64,000 nt of DNA from Ypsolopha sequella. Its lineage: Eukaryota > Arthropoda > Insecta > Lepidoptera > Ypsolophidae. Each line of letters begins with the position of its first letter. Position 1 is the stretch's first letter. The notes below the pieces were generated by a model that ran no database searches, had not been told where the DNA came from, and worked only from the letters and a program-made list of their open reading frames with translations. The translations under genes were made by a program, and so were the position numbers. Below are positions 49,281-58,480 of the stretch, in pieces. The stretch is taken from the NCBI GenBank assembly GCA_934047225.1, contig OW204004.1, positions 9,986,401 through 10,050,400 of the forward strand, given 5' to 3'.

Positions 49281-50408
49281 TTGTCTACAGAGCGTAGCAC
49301 TTATTACAAGATGAGTTGTCTCTCATGTCACCTCCAGATCAGTGCTAACGAGGAGTTAAAATGTATTCTATGTAAGGGATCTTACCACCATACATGTCTT
49401 AATATGACAACTGCTACTTACATGGCAAATATGTACAAATTAAAGTCATCATGGAAGTGTCACTCATGCACTCATGGTGTCACGCACCGTCAGAAGGCCA
49501 TTAATCATGGTAATGAAAGCCAACTTGACGTCATGTCCGGTGATAATATACCCAACGACGACCCCACTCTTATGCATAAAAATGGAGTGTCCCAACTATC
49601 AGCTAACAAACATGGAAATGAAACCTGGTCCCAGCCACCCACCACTGCTGTTACTATTGAACAGATTGGCAACTTGTTGGACTCTAAACTGGAATCTATG
49701 CGACTTTCCATAAAAGCAGACGTGAGGAGGGAATTTGAATCGGCGCTTGAAAGAATGAAGCAGGAATTTACGTATACTACGGACTTTCTCACTGCTGAAC
49801 AAAGCGATATACGAGATGATGTTGCGTCAGCTTCCGAAAAAATCTCCAGCTTGGAAAATGAAAAAGCTAAACTGCAATCGGAAGTTTCTTATTTGGAACG
49901 TCGTATGGAAACTATAGAAAAAACGTCGAGAAGTCATAATTTAGAAATACAAAATGTCCCTGAAAAGCGTAACGAAAATCTAGTCACGATCCTAAAAAAT
50001 CTATGTGAAGAGATAAAAATGCCTATTACCGATCCTGAGGTTTGTTCTATACGCAGAGTTGCTAAATTGAATGCTCAATCGACGCGACCTCGCAACATCT
50101 TGGTTACTCTACCTTCCGAGCGTCATCGCGACAATATCATCTCAGCGGTCAAAAGATTCAACAAAGACAATAAATCTTCCCCACTGAATTCTTCTCACCT
50201 GGGTGTCCTCGGAGAGAAACAGGACATCTACATCGCTGAGCATGTATCTCCTGAATGTAAAGAACTTCACGCTGCTGCGCGCAAGTTAAAGCACGATAAA
50301 GGATACAAATTCGTCTGGTTGAAATATGGTCGAGTCTATGCTAGAAAGGATGAAAATTCACCGGCTATACTAATTAAGGATAGAAATACCTTAAGCAAAC
50401 TTTTATGA
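49281..50408 (+). CDS. LINE ORF1 protein with PHD-type zinc finger
   Basis: 375 residues; a second Met at 49311 (MSCLSCHLQ) may be the true start because it opens directly into the finger. Residues 11-62 form a C4HC3 PHD-like finger (CLSC, CILCKGSYHHTC, WKCHSC). A low-complexity linker and a coiled coil at about 190-225 (SEKISSLENEKAKLQSEVSYLERRM region) follow. A C-terminal nucleic-acid-binding domain of the FP/L1-ORF1 type runs from about 226 (NLEIQNVPEKRNENL) to KHDKGYKFVWLKYGRVYARKD. It binds element RNA in the ribonucleoprotein. It lies 56 bp before ORF2. Confidence 0.8.
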   Translation: MSTERSTYYKMSCLSCHLQISANEELKCILCKGSYHHTCLNMTTATYMANMYKLKSSWKCHSCTHGVTHRQKAINHGNESQLDVMSGDNIPNDDPTLMHKNGVSQLSANKHGNETWSQPPTTAVTIEQIGNLLDSKLESMRLSIKADVRREFESALERMKQEFTYTTDFLTAEQSDIRDDVASASEKISSLENEKAKLQSEVSYLERRMETIEKTSRSHNLEIQNVPEKRNENLVTILKNLCEEIKMPITDPEVCSIRRVAKLNAQSTRPRNILVTLPSERHRDNIISAVKRFNKDNKSSPLNSSHLGVLGEKQDIYIAEHVSPECKELHAAARKLKHDKGYKFVWLKYGRVYARKDENSPAILIKDRNTLSKLL

Positions 50409-50464
50409 ATCCTCTTAGTTTTAAGTTTTAAGTACAATTATATGGATCTCTTTAAATTATAATT

Positions 50465-53317
50465 ATGTATATGTTCTATCAAAATGTGAATAAAATTCGT
50501 AGCAAAACCACAGATGTATACCTAAACGTATTAAATACTAACTATGATATAATCTGCTTAACAGAGACAAATTTTGACCGCAGTGTCTTAGATAGAGAGG
50601 TTTTTGATGAAAGATATGCTGTTTTCCGTCGTGACCGCCTTGATACTTGTATCACGTATAAGGATAGTGGAGGGGGAGTATTGGTAGCTACAAAAAAACA
50701 TCTTAATGTGGTAAGGCGAACGTTATGGGAAAGTGAGGTGGAAGACCTTTGGTTAACAATACTACCGAGCAAAGCTCACAAGCCCAAAATTCATATATGT
50801 ATCTGCTACTTACCGTCACACTTAACCGTAGATAGGCTTAAAGCCTTTTACAGGAACTTCCAAAATGTCTCATCAAAATTGGACGACGCTGACACGCTAC
50901 TCGTTGTTGGAGATTTTAATGCCTCTGATCTGTCTTGGGTCAAAACTGGTAATACGCAAAATTTGAAATGGGTTGGAAATCCAAACAATAAATCGACTTA
51001 CCTGATAGAGACTCTCTCTATGTGCCAATTATCTCAATTTAATGGTATTCAGAACTACCTTGGTCATGTTTTGGACTTGGCTCTATCAAATCAAGATAAT
51101 ATAAATGTTTCTGAGACTCAGCCACTCTCTACAGTTGATCGCCACCATCCTCCGTTATCCATAACTTTTGAATTTTCAAGCCCTGTTAAATTTATTAACA
51201 GTGACAAAGGTCATCGTTTCAATTTTGAAAAATGTGATTACACAAAACTGAAAGCCGAACTAAATAAAACTAACTGGTCTGAATTACTATCGTCTAATGA
51301 TGTCGAAGAATTAGTGGCAACCTTCTATAAGGCCATAATTAAAATTATATCTGCTCACTCACCTCTCAAAAGAGATGACTCTAACAAATATCCCGTCTGG
51401 TTTACACCAGCTTTAAAGAAATGCTTGGCTGAAAAAAAGAAATATCATACCCGTTTTATGAAATATCGTAACCCTAGAGATTATGATACCTTCGCTATGC
51501 TAAGAACTCGATGTAAAGAATTGATCGACGCCTGTTATAATGATTTTATAAGGTCAACAGAAGACTCTCTCCAGTCAAATTGCAAAGCTTTTTGGTCATA
51601 TATAAAAAACAGAAAGACCTCAAACGGAATACCGCAGACCATGACGCTTGGTGATCGGTCTGTATCTGATCCTGCGGGAGTCTGCGAATTAATGTCCGAA
51701 TATTTTGCCTCTGTTTTTGACTCCTCTGGTGGGAATCTTTCTCATCGTAATGACTTTGTATCCAGATCGGTTTCTACTCTGGCCAATGTTACAATTAGCG
51801 AGGATGAAATACTAAAAAAATTAAATAGTCTTGACCCTAACAAAGCAGTTGGACCTGATGGGATACCAGCGAAGTTCCTCAAAATGTGCGCTAAAGAGTT
51901 ATGTCGCCCTCTATTTATTATTTTTAATAAATCGTTGGCAGTGGGTCATTTTCCCTCAATCTGGAAGACTGCTCATATTGTTCCCATCCACAAATCCGGA
52001 AACAAATCCAGTTGTGAACATTATAGGCCTATCAGCATCCTGTCGACCTTAGCAAAACTTTTTGAATCATTAGTGTATGATCGTATTTATCATCAAGTTA
52101 AACCTCTTCTCTCTGAAAGTCAACATGGATTCCTAAGAAACAAATCAACTGTAACAAACCTTTTGGAATATAAAAACTTCTTGTGTGGCGTTTTCGCCAA
52201 GTGTGGACAAGTTGACTCCATATATACTGACTTTAGTAAGGCTTTCGATAAAGTAGATCATTTGTTACTCAGCGAGAAGATAGCCAGCTATGGAATACAC
52301 GGGAGTTTGCTACGATGGGTCAATTCGTATCTAAGTTTAAGAAGCCAGCTGGTCACGATTAAAGGACACAAGTCATCTCCAGTATCTGTCTCCTCTGGCG
52401 TCCCTCAGGGGTCTCATTTAGGTCCCCTGCTCTTCTTGATCTTTATAAATGATCTCGTTGAAGAGCTTTCTTGTCAATGTCTCCTATATGCTGACGATCT
52501 CAAGGTGTTCACTGAGATCAAAAATCAGGAAGACTGTGCTCGCCTCCAAAATGACGTGCTAACAATAGTTGACTGGTGCCGTAGAAATAGGATGTCTCTC
52601 AATATTAATAAATGTTTTGTCATCTCCTTTACAAACAAAATAAATAAACTCATAGTCACGTACCAAGTTGACGGACATAACCTTGAACGTAAGACCGTGG
52701 CTAAAGACCTAGGGATCTTATTTGATGACAAACTTACCTTCAGGAATCACTTCGATTATATAACAAGCAAAGCGTATCAGTTGTTGGGATTCATATACAG
52801 GTCCACGCGTAACTTTAAAAGACCTCAAAGCTTCATCTACTTATATAATAGCCTAGTGAGATCCTTATTGGAATATAGCTCAGTAATCTGGTCTCCGTAT
52901 TATGCCGTCCACTCCGACACGATCGAACGTGTCCAGAGGAAATGCCTAAGAATGGTCGCGTTCAGGTTCGGTATAGGGAGAAGTCTGGCGTCATACGAAG
53001 ACAGATTGCGAAGGTTTAATGTAACTTCTCTGCAGATCCGCCGCAAACAACAAGATTTTATTAAATTGCATAAAATCGTACACTCCATTCTTCATTCTCC
53101 TAATTTGGTAGCGTCACTAACCCTTAATATCAGATATAAAACTCGCTTTCCCAGGACTTTTGCCCTACATACCTATAAGAACAATACTTCGTACTATAAT
53201 CCGGTAGTAAGAATGTGTCGACAGTATAATGAGCTGTCGGCTAGACATAAAGACCTTGATATATTTAATGCGAATGCAGTTGCCTATAAAAGGCAAATCA
53301 AGCAGATTGTTTCATAA
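50465..53317 (+). CDS. LINE ORF2: AP endonuclease and reverse transcriptase
   Basis: 950 residues without a stop. The N-terminal endonuclease of the exonuclease III/AP fold shows FYQNVNKIRSK, ICLTETNFD (metal Glu), VVGDFNASDLSW and STVDRHHPPLS (catalytic Asp-His). RT follows with LDPNKAVGPDGIPAKFLK near 460, TDFSKAFDKVDH near 590, GVPQGSHLGPLLFLIF near 645 and YADD near 675. A C-terminal region with RRKQQDFIKLHKI closes it. It nicks target DNA and copies the element RNA. Clade: CR1/Jockey group by motif style. All catalytic residues seem present, so this copy could be active. Confidence 0.85.
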   Translation: MYMFYQNVNKIRSKTTDVYLNVLNTNYDIICLTETNFDRSVLDREVFDERYAVFRRDRLDTCITYKDSGGGVLVATKKHLNVVRRTLWESEVEDLWLTILPSKAHKPKIHICICYLPSHLTVDRLKAFYRNFQNVSSKLDDADTLLVVGDFNASDLSWVKTGNTQNLKWVGNPNNKSTYLIETLSMCQLSQFNGIQNYLGHVLDLALSNQDNINVSETQPLSTVDRHHPPLSITFEFSSPVKFINSDKGHRFNFEKCDYTKLKAELNKTNWSELLSSNDVEELVATFYKAIIKIISAHSPLKRDDSNKYPVWFTPALKKCLAEKKKYHTRFMKYRNPRDYDTFAMLRTRCKELIDACYNDFIRSTEDSLQSNCKAFWSYIKNRKTSNGIPQTMTLGDRSVSDPAGVCELMSEYFASVFDSSGGNLSHRNDFVSRSVSTLANVTISEDEILKKLNSLDPNKAVGPDGIPAKFLKMCAKELCRPLFIIFNKSLAVGHFPSIWKTAHIVPIHKSGNKSSCEHYRPISILSTLAKLFESLVYDRIYHQVKPLLSESQHGFLRNKSTVTNLLEYKNFLCGVFAKCGQVDSIYTDFSKAFDKVDHLLLSEKIASYGIHGSLLRWVNSYLSLRSQLVTIKGHKSSPVSVSSGVPQGSHLGPLLFLIFINDLVEELSCQCLLYADDLKVFTEIKNQEDCARLQNDVLTIVDWCRRNRMSLNINKCFVISFTNKINKLIVTYQVDGHNLERKTVAKDLGILFDDKLTFRNHFDYITSKAYQLLGFIYRSTRNFKRPQSFIYLYNSLVRSLLEYSSVIWSPYYAVHSDTIERVQRKCLRMVAFRFGIGRSLASYEDRLRRFNVTSLQIRRKQQDFIKLHKIVHSILHSPNLVASLTLNIRYKTRFPRTFALHTYKNNTSYYNPVVRMCRQYNELSARHKDLDIFNANAVAYKRQIKQIVS

Positions 53318-53541
53318 AATAGTTTTTTAAGTATTTTACTGTTTTTAAGTTACTGTTTTTAAGTATTTAAGTAATAATATTAGTATTTTCCTTTTAATTT
53401 AGTTATTTTCTTTTTAGCATGCTGTGCGTGCGCGCTTTTGGGTGACAGTCTAGCTCCTAACCTTTGTAATTATCTATTGTCATATTTCTGATTGTAACCT
53501 GTTGTGTACGCCAAATAAAATAAAATAAAATAAAAAATAAA

Positions 53542-54575
53542 TTAGGTAATTTTCTTTTGTAAATACCTGTCACTTAATTTAACAAGTATTTTCATTCGAA
53601 TTAAAATATTTTCAAGATGAGCTCCTGTTACAGTAGAATGGCAATATACTTTTTTCTGAAGAAAAACATGGCAATTGTTTTACTATTTAAGAAACTACAC
53701 TAAATTACTTATTATTTAAAATTACTTGCCAGCTAAACGTATTACATTTTTTTCACAGTATGAAGAGTCAAAGTTGGCAAATAAAAAATTTCAAACTCAT
53801 ATTTCGAACAAAATGTTTTTTTTTATTATAAACGTGTATCATATTGGTTTGATTTTGGACTAGGATCAATAGCAGGGCTATTCAGGATTGCAAAACAAAA
53901 ATAAAAATCTTAGAATATGTTGCTGTGGCACTGGAAAGACTCATCTAAGGTGTAGAATTTCACGAAATTCATAAAAGTATCGATAACTCGAAAACTATCG
54001 ACTTTTTACTGAGGTAATAGTTTGATATTCTGAACAGTCATGAGCTGGCCTATCAGCACTCCAAGGGATAACGTTGACTTTTGGGACACCCTGAAAACCA
54101 AAAAAGAAACTTGTAGATAAAAAATAGTTGCAAACCTATATCTACAGGACTAAATCATAAAATGTTCATTGTACCCGTCACCCCTGTCTCTAAAGAATAT
54201 CTTACTCAAAAACTACTGGACCGGAAGAGATGGTATATGGCATGCAGCTGCACTCCACAAGTACATTACGGGCATACACGGAAAGACGAAATCCAATTTG
54301 AGAAAACCGTAACATTTATTCGTATCTGAAAAATAAAATAATTTATTTTGATATTAAAAATGCTTTTAAACCAATTTCACCGACTCCGCAGTCCAAAAAT
54401 ATAAGTTTAAAAGAAAAGCTCTATCCCGGATTGGGTTACTCTTGCTACTTGTTGCAAATTTGAATTTGAGTGCATTTGCAAATTCTACAAATACAGGTAT
54501 TGGACGTACCAAATCACTCTAGTTCCCGTTACGTACAAGATTAAGCATGCTAGAAAAAAAAAAGGTTAAATTAAT
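53542..54575. other. Non-coding stretch, no gene recognised
   Basis: AT-rich. The 5' part holds the AAGATGAGCTCCTGTTACAG block shared with 48600. No domain-bearing frame. Confidence 0.4.
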
Positions 54576-54957
54576 ATATCGTCACGACATGAATCCCCAA
54601 GGGGGTTTCATATCGTCACGACATGAATCCCCAAGGGGGTTTCAGAGGTGTTCCGAGTTTGAACTGTGAAATGCAAGTCACAGTCCACACTCGGTAAACC
54701 CGTGTTTCACCGACGATTATAGCATCCCAACGTGGTGGGTAGTGAGCCCTATCACCTTACTTCGGGCACAAATACACGCTTTTTAGGGCATGCAGGTTTC
54801 CTTACGATGTTTTCCTTCACCGTTCAGGGAGTGGTAAGTACGCATAAATGCACATAAATTCTGAAAAACTCAGTGGTGCATGCCCGAGCGGGGATCGAAC
54901 CTAGATCTCAAGATTGAGAGGCCAGCGTTCTACCCCTGAGCTACCGGTGCTTATTAG
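54576..54957 (-). repeat. tRNA-derived SINE, nearly full length
   Basis: On the minus strand it starts GCACCGGTAGCTCAGGGGTAG (A box, 54931-54944), has the B box GGTTCGATCCC (54889-54902), then the SINE body. It ends in a 34-bp tail unit present twice (54576-54609 and 54610-54643, TATCGTCACGACATGAATCC...). It is the most complete SINE in the window. Confidence 0.8.
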
Positions 54958-54983
54958 CACCTTATTTCTTAAAGTTGCAAATT

Positions 54984-55195
54984 AGAACCGTTTTTCCCCC
55001 GAAGGGTATAAAACGGATATTTAGGTTTCAGCCGTAGCTTGAACCACTTGAGATTACGCCTTCTCTCTAGAACATCTTTTGTCTCTTTCTAACACCTTTC
55101 TACTTGCCATTCCAAGTGACGTCACCATTTGCCGTCCGGTTCCAAGTAGTCATAAGGCAGCGCGGCGGCAGCGGCTCTTCAGTACTGAGATCAAG
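54984..55195 (-). repeat. Inverted terminal repeat of the DIRS element (3' side)
   Basis: 212 bp. The inner roughly 165 bp mirror 60643-60811; the outer part from AGAACCG to about 55019 is unique to this end. It contains TATAAAA (55007-55013, reading inward on the plus strand) and a CRE-like TGACGTCA (55117-55124). Confidence 0.85.
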
Positions 55196-55214
55196 CCGGC
55201 AAGGCCCTGAAAGG

Positions 55215-55314
55215 GTGGTTCAAGCTACGGCTGAAACCTAAATATCCGTTTTATACCCTTCGGGGGAAAAACGGTTCTATTTAGGTGTTCGAGCCTTCGC
55301 TTGAACCACTTGAG
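55215..55314 (-). repeat. Internal complementary region of the DIRS element
   Basis: 100 bp. 55215-55278 is the inverse of the outer left end and 55279-55314 the inverse of the outer right end. The two abut exactly at CGGTTCT|ATTTAGG. This is the template thought to rebuild the ends and form the circle in DIRS replication. Confidence 0.85.
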
Positions 55315-55568
55315 AGGTGTTTACTATCTGCCGGCGCTGCACATAGCGTACTGTGATCAAATGAATAGTGTAATATCCAATGTGAAATATTAATTAATAT
55401 GGAACTTATTCAAGAATAGAGGTATAACTCGCAATAAACACAATAAATTAACAAAAATAATGTCATATATTTTGATATGAAAATCAACAAGGAATGTTGT
55501 CCTTAAATGTAATAACAAACTTAAAATTCTTCTAATTTGAATTAACAAAATTTCTGAGGAAAATGTGA

Positions 55569-58343
55569 TTAAATGGGTACAAAAGAACTAAGCAAACTAT
55601 TTTGTGGGGTTTTAGTAGGAGCCGCTACTTCGCGAAAGTAGTGCCTAAAAACCGTGTTCCTAGAACGCCAATTACCCCGAGATAAGATCTCTTCAATATT
55701 TTGTCGGGTGATCCAAGCATCAGTTGCTACTGCACTTCTGAAACTTCCCGCTGATGCCGAAATACCCGCTTCCTTAAAAAGACTCCTAATCCAACCCGCT
55801 ATTACTGTACGGGAAGCAGGCTTGATGCTTCCCCGAGTCGTTACAAAAAGGTTTACAATATTTTCCGCGTTTCGATGCTCTTTTGATATTGATATAAGTT
55901 TTCTGACCCACAGAAGTAAGTTAAGCCTGTCAGAAACGTTTTCATCTGCCGATATTGCCCATCCTGATTGTCTGTGTGTTGACGAATCTGTCTTTGAACC
56001 AAGTTTAGGCCAGAAAACAATTTTGTCTTCGGAATCTTGAAAAGAGTGTTTTTCTAAGGTTAAAAGCGTCAGGTCATGAACTCTGCGACCTGAAGCTAAA
56101 AGAAGAAGAACTGATGTGTGTCTTGATACAGAAAAAATACTGTTCTCATCAAAGCTGTAAGTTTCAAGAAATTGGAGTAAATCCTCAATCTTCCAAGTTA
56201 ATGGTTTCTTTACGGGTGGACATTTAGCAAAAATGCCTTTCAAGACGTGTTTCACAAGATAATGCGAACTTAAAACCTCGCTTTGAGTAGGGTTAGCAAA
56301 ATTAGCCACCACTGACTTATGTAGTGCTATTGTTCTTGGTGCGAGCTTAGCTTTTTTATGTAAGAAACAGAGATATTTCGCTAAATCTGAGGCTTTCGGA
56401 TTGTCAGAAGGGATATCGTTTAAAACAGACCATTTTCTCCACCTTTCCCATGCTGGCTGGTAAGTTTTCAAAGATGATTTTCTCCAAGACGCTTCTAATA
56501 TGCCTATGTCAACATCTGACCAGTCTTTTAGTTGATGGGACCAGCCCGAACCCTCCAAACCGCCAAACTTAATTGTTCTACTGATGGAGGTGGCAGGTTC
56601 GTTCGAAGATCGACGAGATGTTTCCGTAGATTTGGAATTAGAAGTGGTGGATCGATTGCTCGCTTGACCAGCTCTGGTTTCCAAAATGCTCGTTCCCACA
56701 TGGGTGCTACGAGCAGGTAAGTCCCTTTCGATATCTGAAGATGCCTGAGGACTCGGGGAATTAGCGAAGGGGGTGGAAAGATCCATCCCAGCTTGTACTG
56801 CCATATTCTGCTGAATGCGTCCGTGAACTGACTCTTTGTGTCGCTCGCATCCTCGCTCACATAAGCAGGTACAACAGCTGACCTCCCGGATGCAAAAAGG
56901 TCTACTTCTGGCCATCCCAGTTTCGTGAAAATCATGGATATGGCTTCCTTCCTTATATGCCATTCTGGGAGACTTTTGGACCGAGATAATCCGTCGGCTT
57001 GGCCATTGTAAACTCCTGGAATGTATCGAGCTGTTATGTGGCAATGCAGCTGGTTGCTCAGATTGTAAATCAACTTGGCTACTTTCAAGAGCTGTAGTGA
57101 TTTGGTTCCCCCTTCCTTTACCAAGTATGCAACACTCGTGCGGTTGTCCGTTTGAACCATTAAAGACTGCCCTTTCAATTGAGGACTCATGCGTTTTAAA
57201 ACTTCGTAAATAGTCCATAACTCTTTGAGATTGCTGTGCCAGTTTTTTTGTTTTGGCGTCCATGAGCCCCATAATCTTGCACCATTGACAACTGCCCCCC
57301 AACCCTTGTCGGCGGCATCTGTGGTTATGAATATTGTTGGCTCGGGAAAGTGAATTGGAGTATTCTTGTGAGCGTTTTCCTCCCACCACGTTAGTTCTGC
57401 ATAGGCTAGATCTGGTATGACAAACTTGGTATTTGGACTGTTTTGGGGTAATCGTGCTAATGTTCTTTGGAGTGATCGACTGTTGAGTCGCCCCAGAGGC
57501 ACCACAAAAGAAGCGAAATTCAGTTTCCCTAGTAGGACCTTTGCTTCGTGCCAACTCCATCGACCTCTTTTTAAGATTTTCCTGATATCCTTTCTCAAGG
57601 ATATCACCTTTGTTGCTGACAGTTTTTTTAGATTTTCCTTGGTGTCCCACACAATTCCCAAGTACTCCATACATGTTGACGCAATTGTGGAAGATTTTTG
57701 TCGATTTATATGCCATCCTAAACTTTCTAGTTGTTCTGTTACAATCTTTACTTGCTTCTCCAGCGTTTGTGGGTCTTCGTTTATTAACAGAAAATCGTCC
57801 AAGTAGACTATCGTTCTGACACCTTGCTGTCTGAAATGATGCGCCAACCAGTTTGTTATTTTTGCAAATGCCGAAGGGGCGCTTGCAAGTCCGAAAGGTA
57901 AGCACGTCATTTCGTAGATCTGGTCTTTGTACGCCAGAGATAGAAAATGACTGCTGCACATTGGAACATGGTAGTAAGCTTGAGAGATATCGATTTTCAT
58001 CATAAAGTCGTCTCTCTTGAGAGTTAAAGGAATTTTCTGATGATTTAACAGTCGAAACTTGGGGGCCAAGACGAAGTTGTTGAGCATTTTGAGATTGAAG
58101 ATCGGCCGATTTGAGCCATCGGATTTCTTTCGTACAAACATCGAAGAAAGAAAGCCTCTCTTCTGGGTACTTAGATGAATTGCTCCTGAAGATAACATCT
58201 TCTTTATTTCGACTGTCATATCTTCCGATGTCCTTGTTTGTAGCTTTAAGGTCAGATCCGAAGATGGTGGCCGTTTTATAAAAGGGATTCTGTATCCATT
58301 TATGAAACTTAAAACAGTTTTTGGGGCATTTAGCTTTTCCCAA
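55569..58343 (-). CDS. DIRS tyrosine recombinase ORF, overlapping the RT ORF
   Basis: 924-codon frame. Only residues from about 607 on look like a known protein: an arm/core-binding part (SLKTYQPAWERWRKW) and a tyrosine-recombinase catalytic domain with LLASGRRVHDLTLL (first Arg, about 750), AGSFRSAVATDAW (second Arg; the usual His of HxxR is Gly here), and NTVFRHYFRE (nucleophile Tyr, about 900). The enzyme would join the circular DNA copy to the chromosome. Codons 1-605 lie in a second frame over the RT/RNase H gene with no stop. Whether they are translated, or the recombinase starts later or by frameshift, is open. The stop is 255 bp before the internal complementary region. Confidence 0.8.
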   Translation of the reverse strand: MGKAKCPKNCFKFHKWIQNPFYKTATIFGSDLKATNKDIGRYDSRNKEDVIFRSNSSKYPEERLSFFDVCTKEIRWLKSADLQSQNAQQLRLGPQVSTVKSSENSFNSQERRLYDENRYLSSLLPCSNVQQSFSISGVQRPDLRNDVLTFRTCKRPFGICKNNKLVGASFQTARCQNDSLLGRFSVNKRRPTNAGEASKDCNRTTRKFRMAYKSTKIFHNCVNMYGVLGNCVGHQGKSKKTVSNKGDILEKGYQENLKKRSMELARSKGPTRETEFRFFCGASGATQQSITPKNISTITPKQSKYQVCHTRSSLCRTNVVGGKRSQEYSNSLSRANNIHNHRCRRQGLGGSCQWCKIMGLMDAKTKKLAQQSQRVMDYLRSFKTHESSIERAVFNGSNGQPHECCILGKGRGNQITTALESSQVDLQSEQPAALPHNSSIHSRSLQWPSRRIISVQKSPRMAYKEGSHIHDFHETGMARSRPFCIREVSCCTCLCERGCERHKESVHGRIQQNMAVQAGMDLSTPFANSPSPQASSDIERDLPARSTHVGTSILETRAGQASNRSTTSNSKSTETSRRSSNEPATSISRTIKFGGLEGSGWSHQLKDWSDVDIGILEASWRKSSLKTYQPAWERWRKWSVLNDIPSDNPKASDLAKYLCFLHKKAKLAPRTIALHKSVVANFANPTQSEVLSSHYLVKHVLKGIFAKCPPVKKPLTWKIEDLLQFLETYSFDENSIFSVSRHTSVLLLLASGRRVHDLTLLTLEKHSFQDSEDKIVFWPKLGSKTDSSTHRQSGWAISADENVSDRLNLLLWVRKLISISKEHRNAENIVNLFVTTRGSIKPASRTVIAGWIRSLFKEAGISASAGSFRSAVATDAWITRQNIEEILSRGNWRSRNTVFRHYFREVAAPTKTPQNSLLSSFVPI

Positions 58344-58480
58344 TTTTTTAAAAATAGTTTCAGCTGCCCCGCTCTGAAAATCTGGAAGTCACTTCGATTT
58401 TCCATCTTTCCACTTTTTCTTGGAATTTGTGCGATCCTTCGCGTCGAACTTCTTAGAGTTTGATCCCCAGTTACTTTCAA
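56528..58480 (-). CDS. DIRS reverse transcriptase-RNase H
   Basis: 650 residues. RT motifs: PIFNLKMLNNF, MMKIDISQAYYHVPM (metal Asp), CLPFGLASAPSAFAK, TIVYLDDFLLI (catalytic YLDD near 225) and MEYLGIVWD. RNase H follows with FITTDAADKGWGAV, NLKELWTIYEV, MVQTDNRTS and NGQADGLSR, so all four acidic residues are present. The tail contains the DLFAS...DAFSRIW...FPPPSLIPRVL block usual for DIRS elements. It overlaps gag by 92 bp in another frame and overlaps the recombinase frame for 1816 bp. All key residues are present. Confidence 0.9.
   Translation of the reverse strand: MKVTGDQTLRSSTRRIAQIPRKSGKMENRSDFQIFRAGQLKLFLKNWEKLNAPKTVLSFINGYRIPFIKRPPSSDLTLKLQTRTSEDMTVEIKKMLSSGAIHLSTQKRGFLSSMFVRKKSDGSNRPIFNLKMLNNFVLAPKFRLLNHQKIPLTLKRDDFMMKIDISQAYYHVPMCSSHFLSLAYKDQIYEMTCLPFGLASAPSAFAKITNWLAHHFRQQGVRTIVYLDDFLLINEDPQTLEKQVKIVTEQLESLGWHINRQKSSTIASTCMEYLGIVWDTKENLKKLSATKVISLRKDIRKILKRGRWSWHEAKVLLGKLNFASFVVPLGRLNSRSLQRTLARLPQNSPNTKFVIPDLAYAELTWWEENAHKNTPIHFPEPTIFITTDAADKGWGAVVNGARLWGSWTPKQKNWHSNLKELWTIYEVLKRMSPQLKGQSLMVQTDNRTSVAYLVKEGGTKSLQLLKVAKLIYNLSNQLHCHITARYIPGVYNGQADGLSRSKSLPEWHIRKEAISMIFTKLGWPEVDLFASGRSAVVPAYVSEDASDTKSQFTDAFSRIWQYKLGWIFPPPSLIPRVLRHLQISKGTYLLVAPMWERAFWKPELVKRAIDPPLLIPNLRKHLVDLRTNLPPPSVEQLSLAVWRVRAGPIN

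Larger units (their letters stand above)
49017..53541 (+). mobile_element. Apparently intact CR1/Jockey-group LINE
   Basis: Two uninterrupted ORFs (49281-50408 and 50465-53317), a GC-rich leader with CAGCGCCATCTATTGG, and an A-rich (AAATA)n tail at 53513-53541. TAATTTT occurs at 49006-49012 and 53547-53553 and may be a short target duplication. The 5' edge is approximate. About 4.5 kb. Confidence 0.8.

Noticed and set aside
54889..54957. tRNA gene candidate on the minus strand
   Set aside because: Boxes A and B are good, but the acceptor stem does not pair and the sequence continues into a SINE body.
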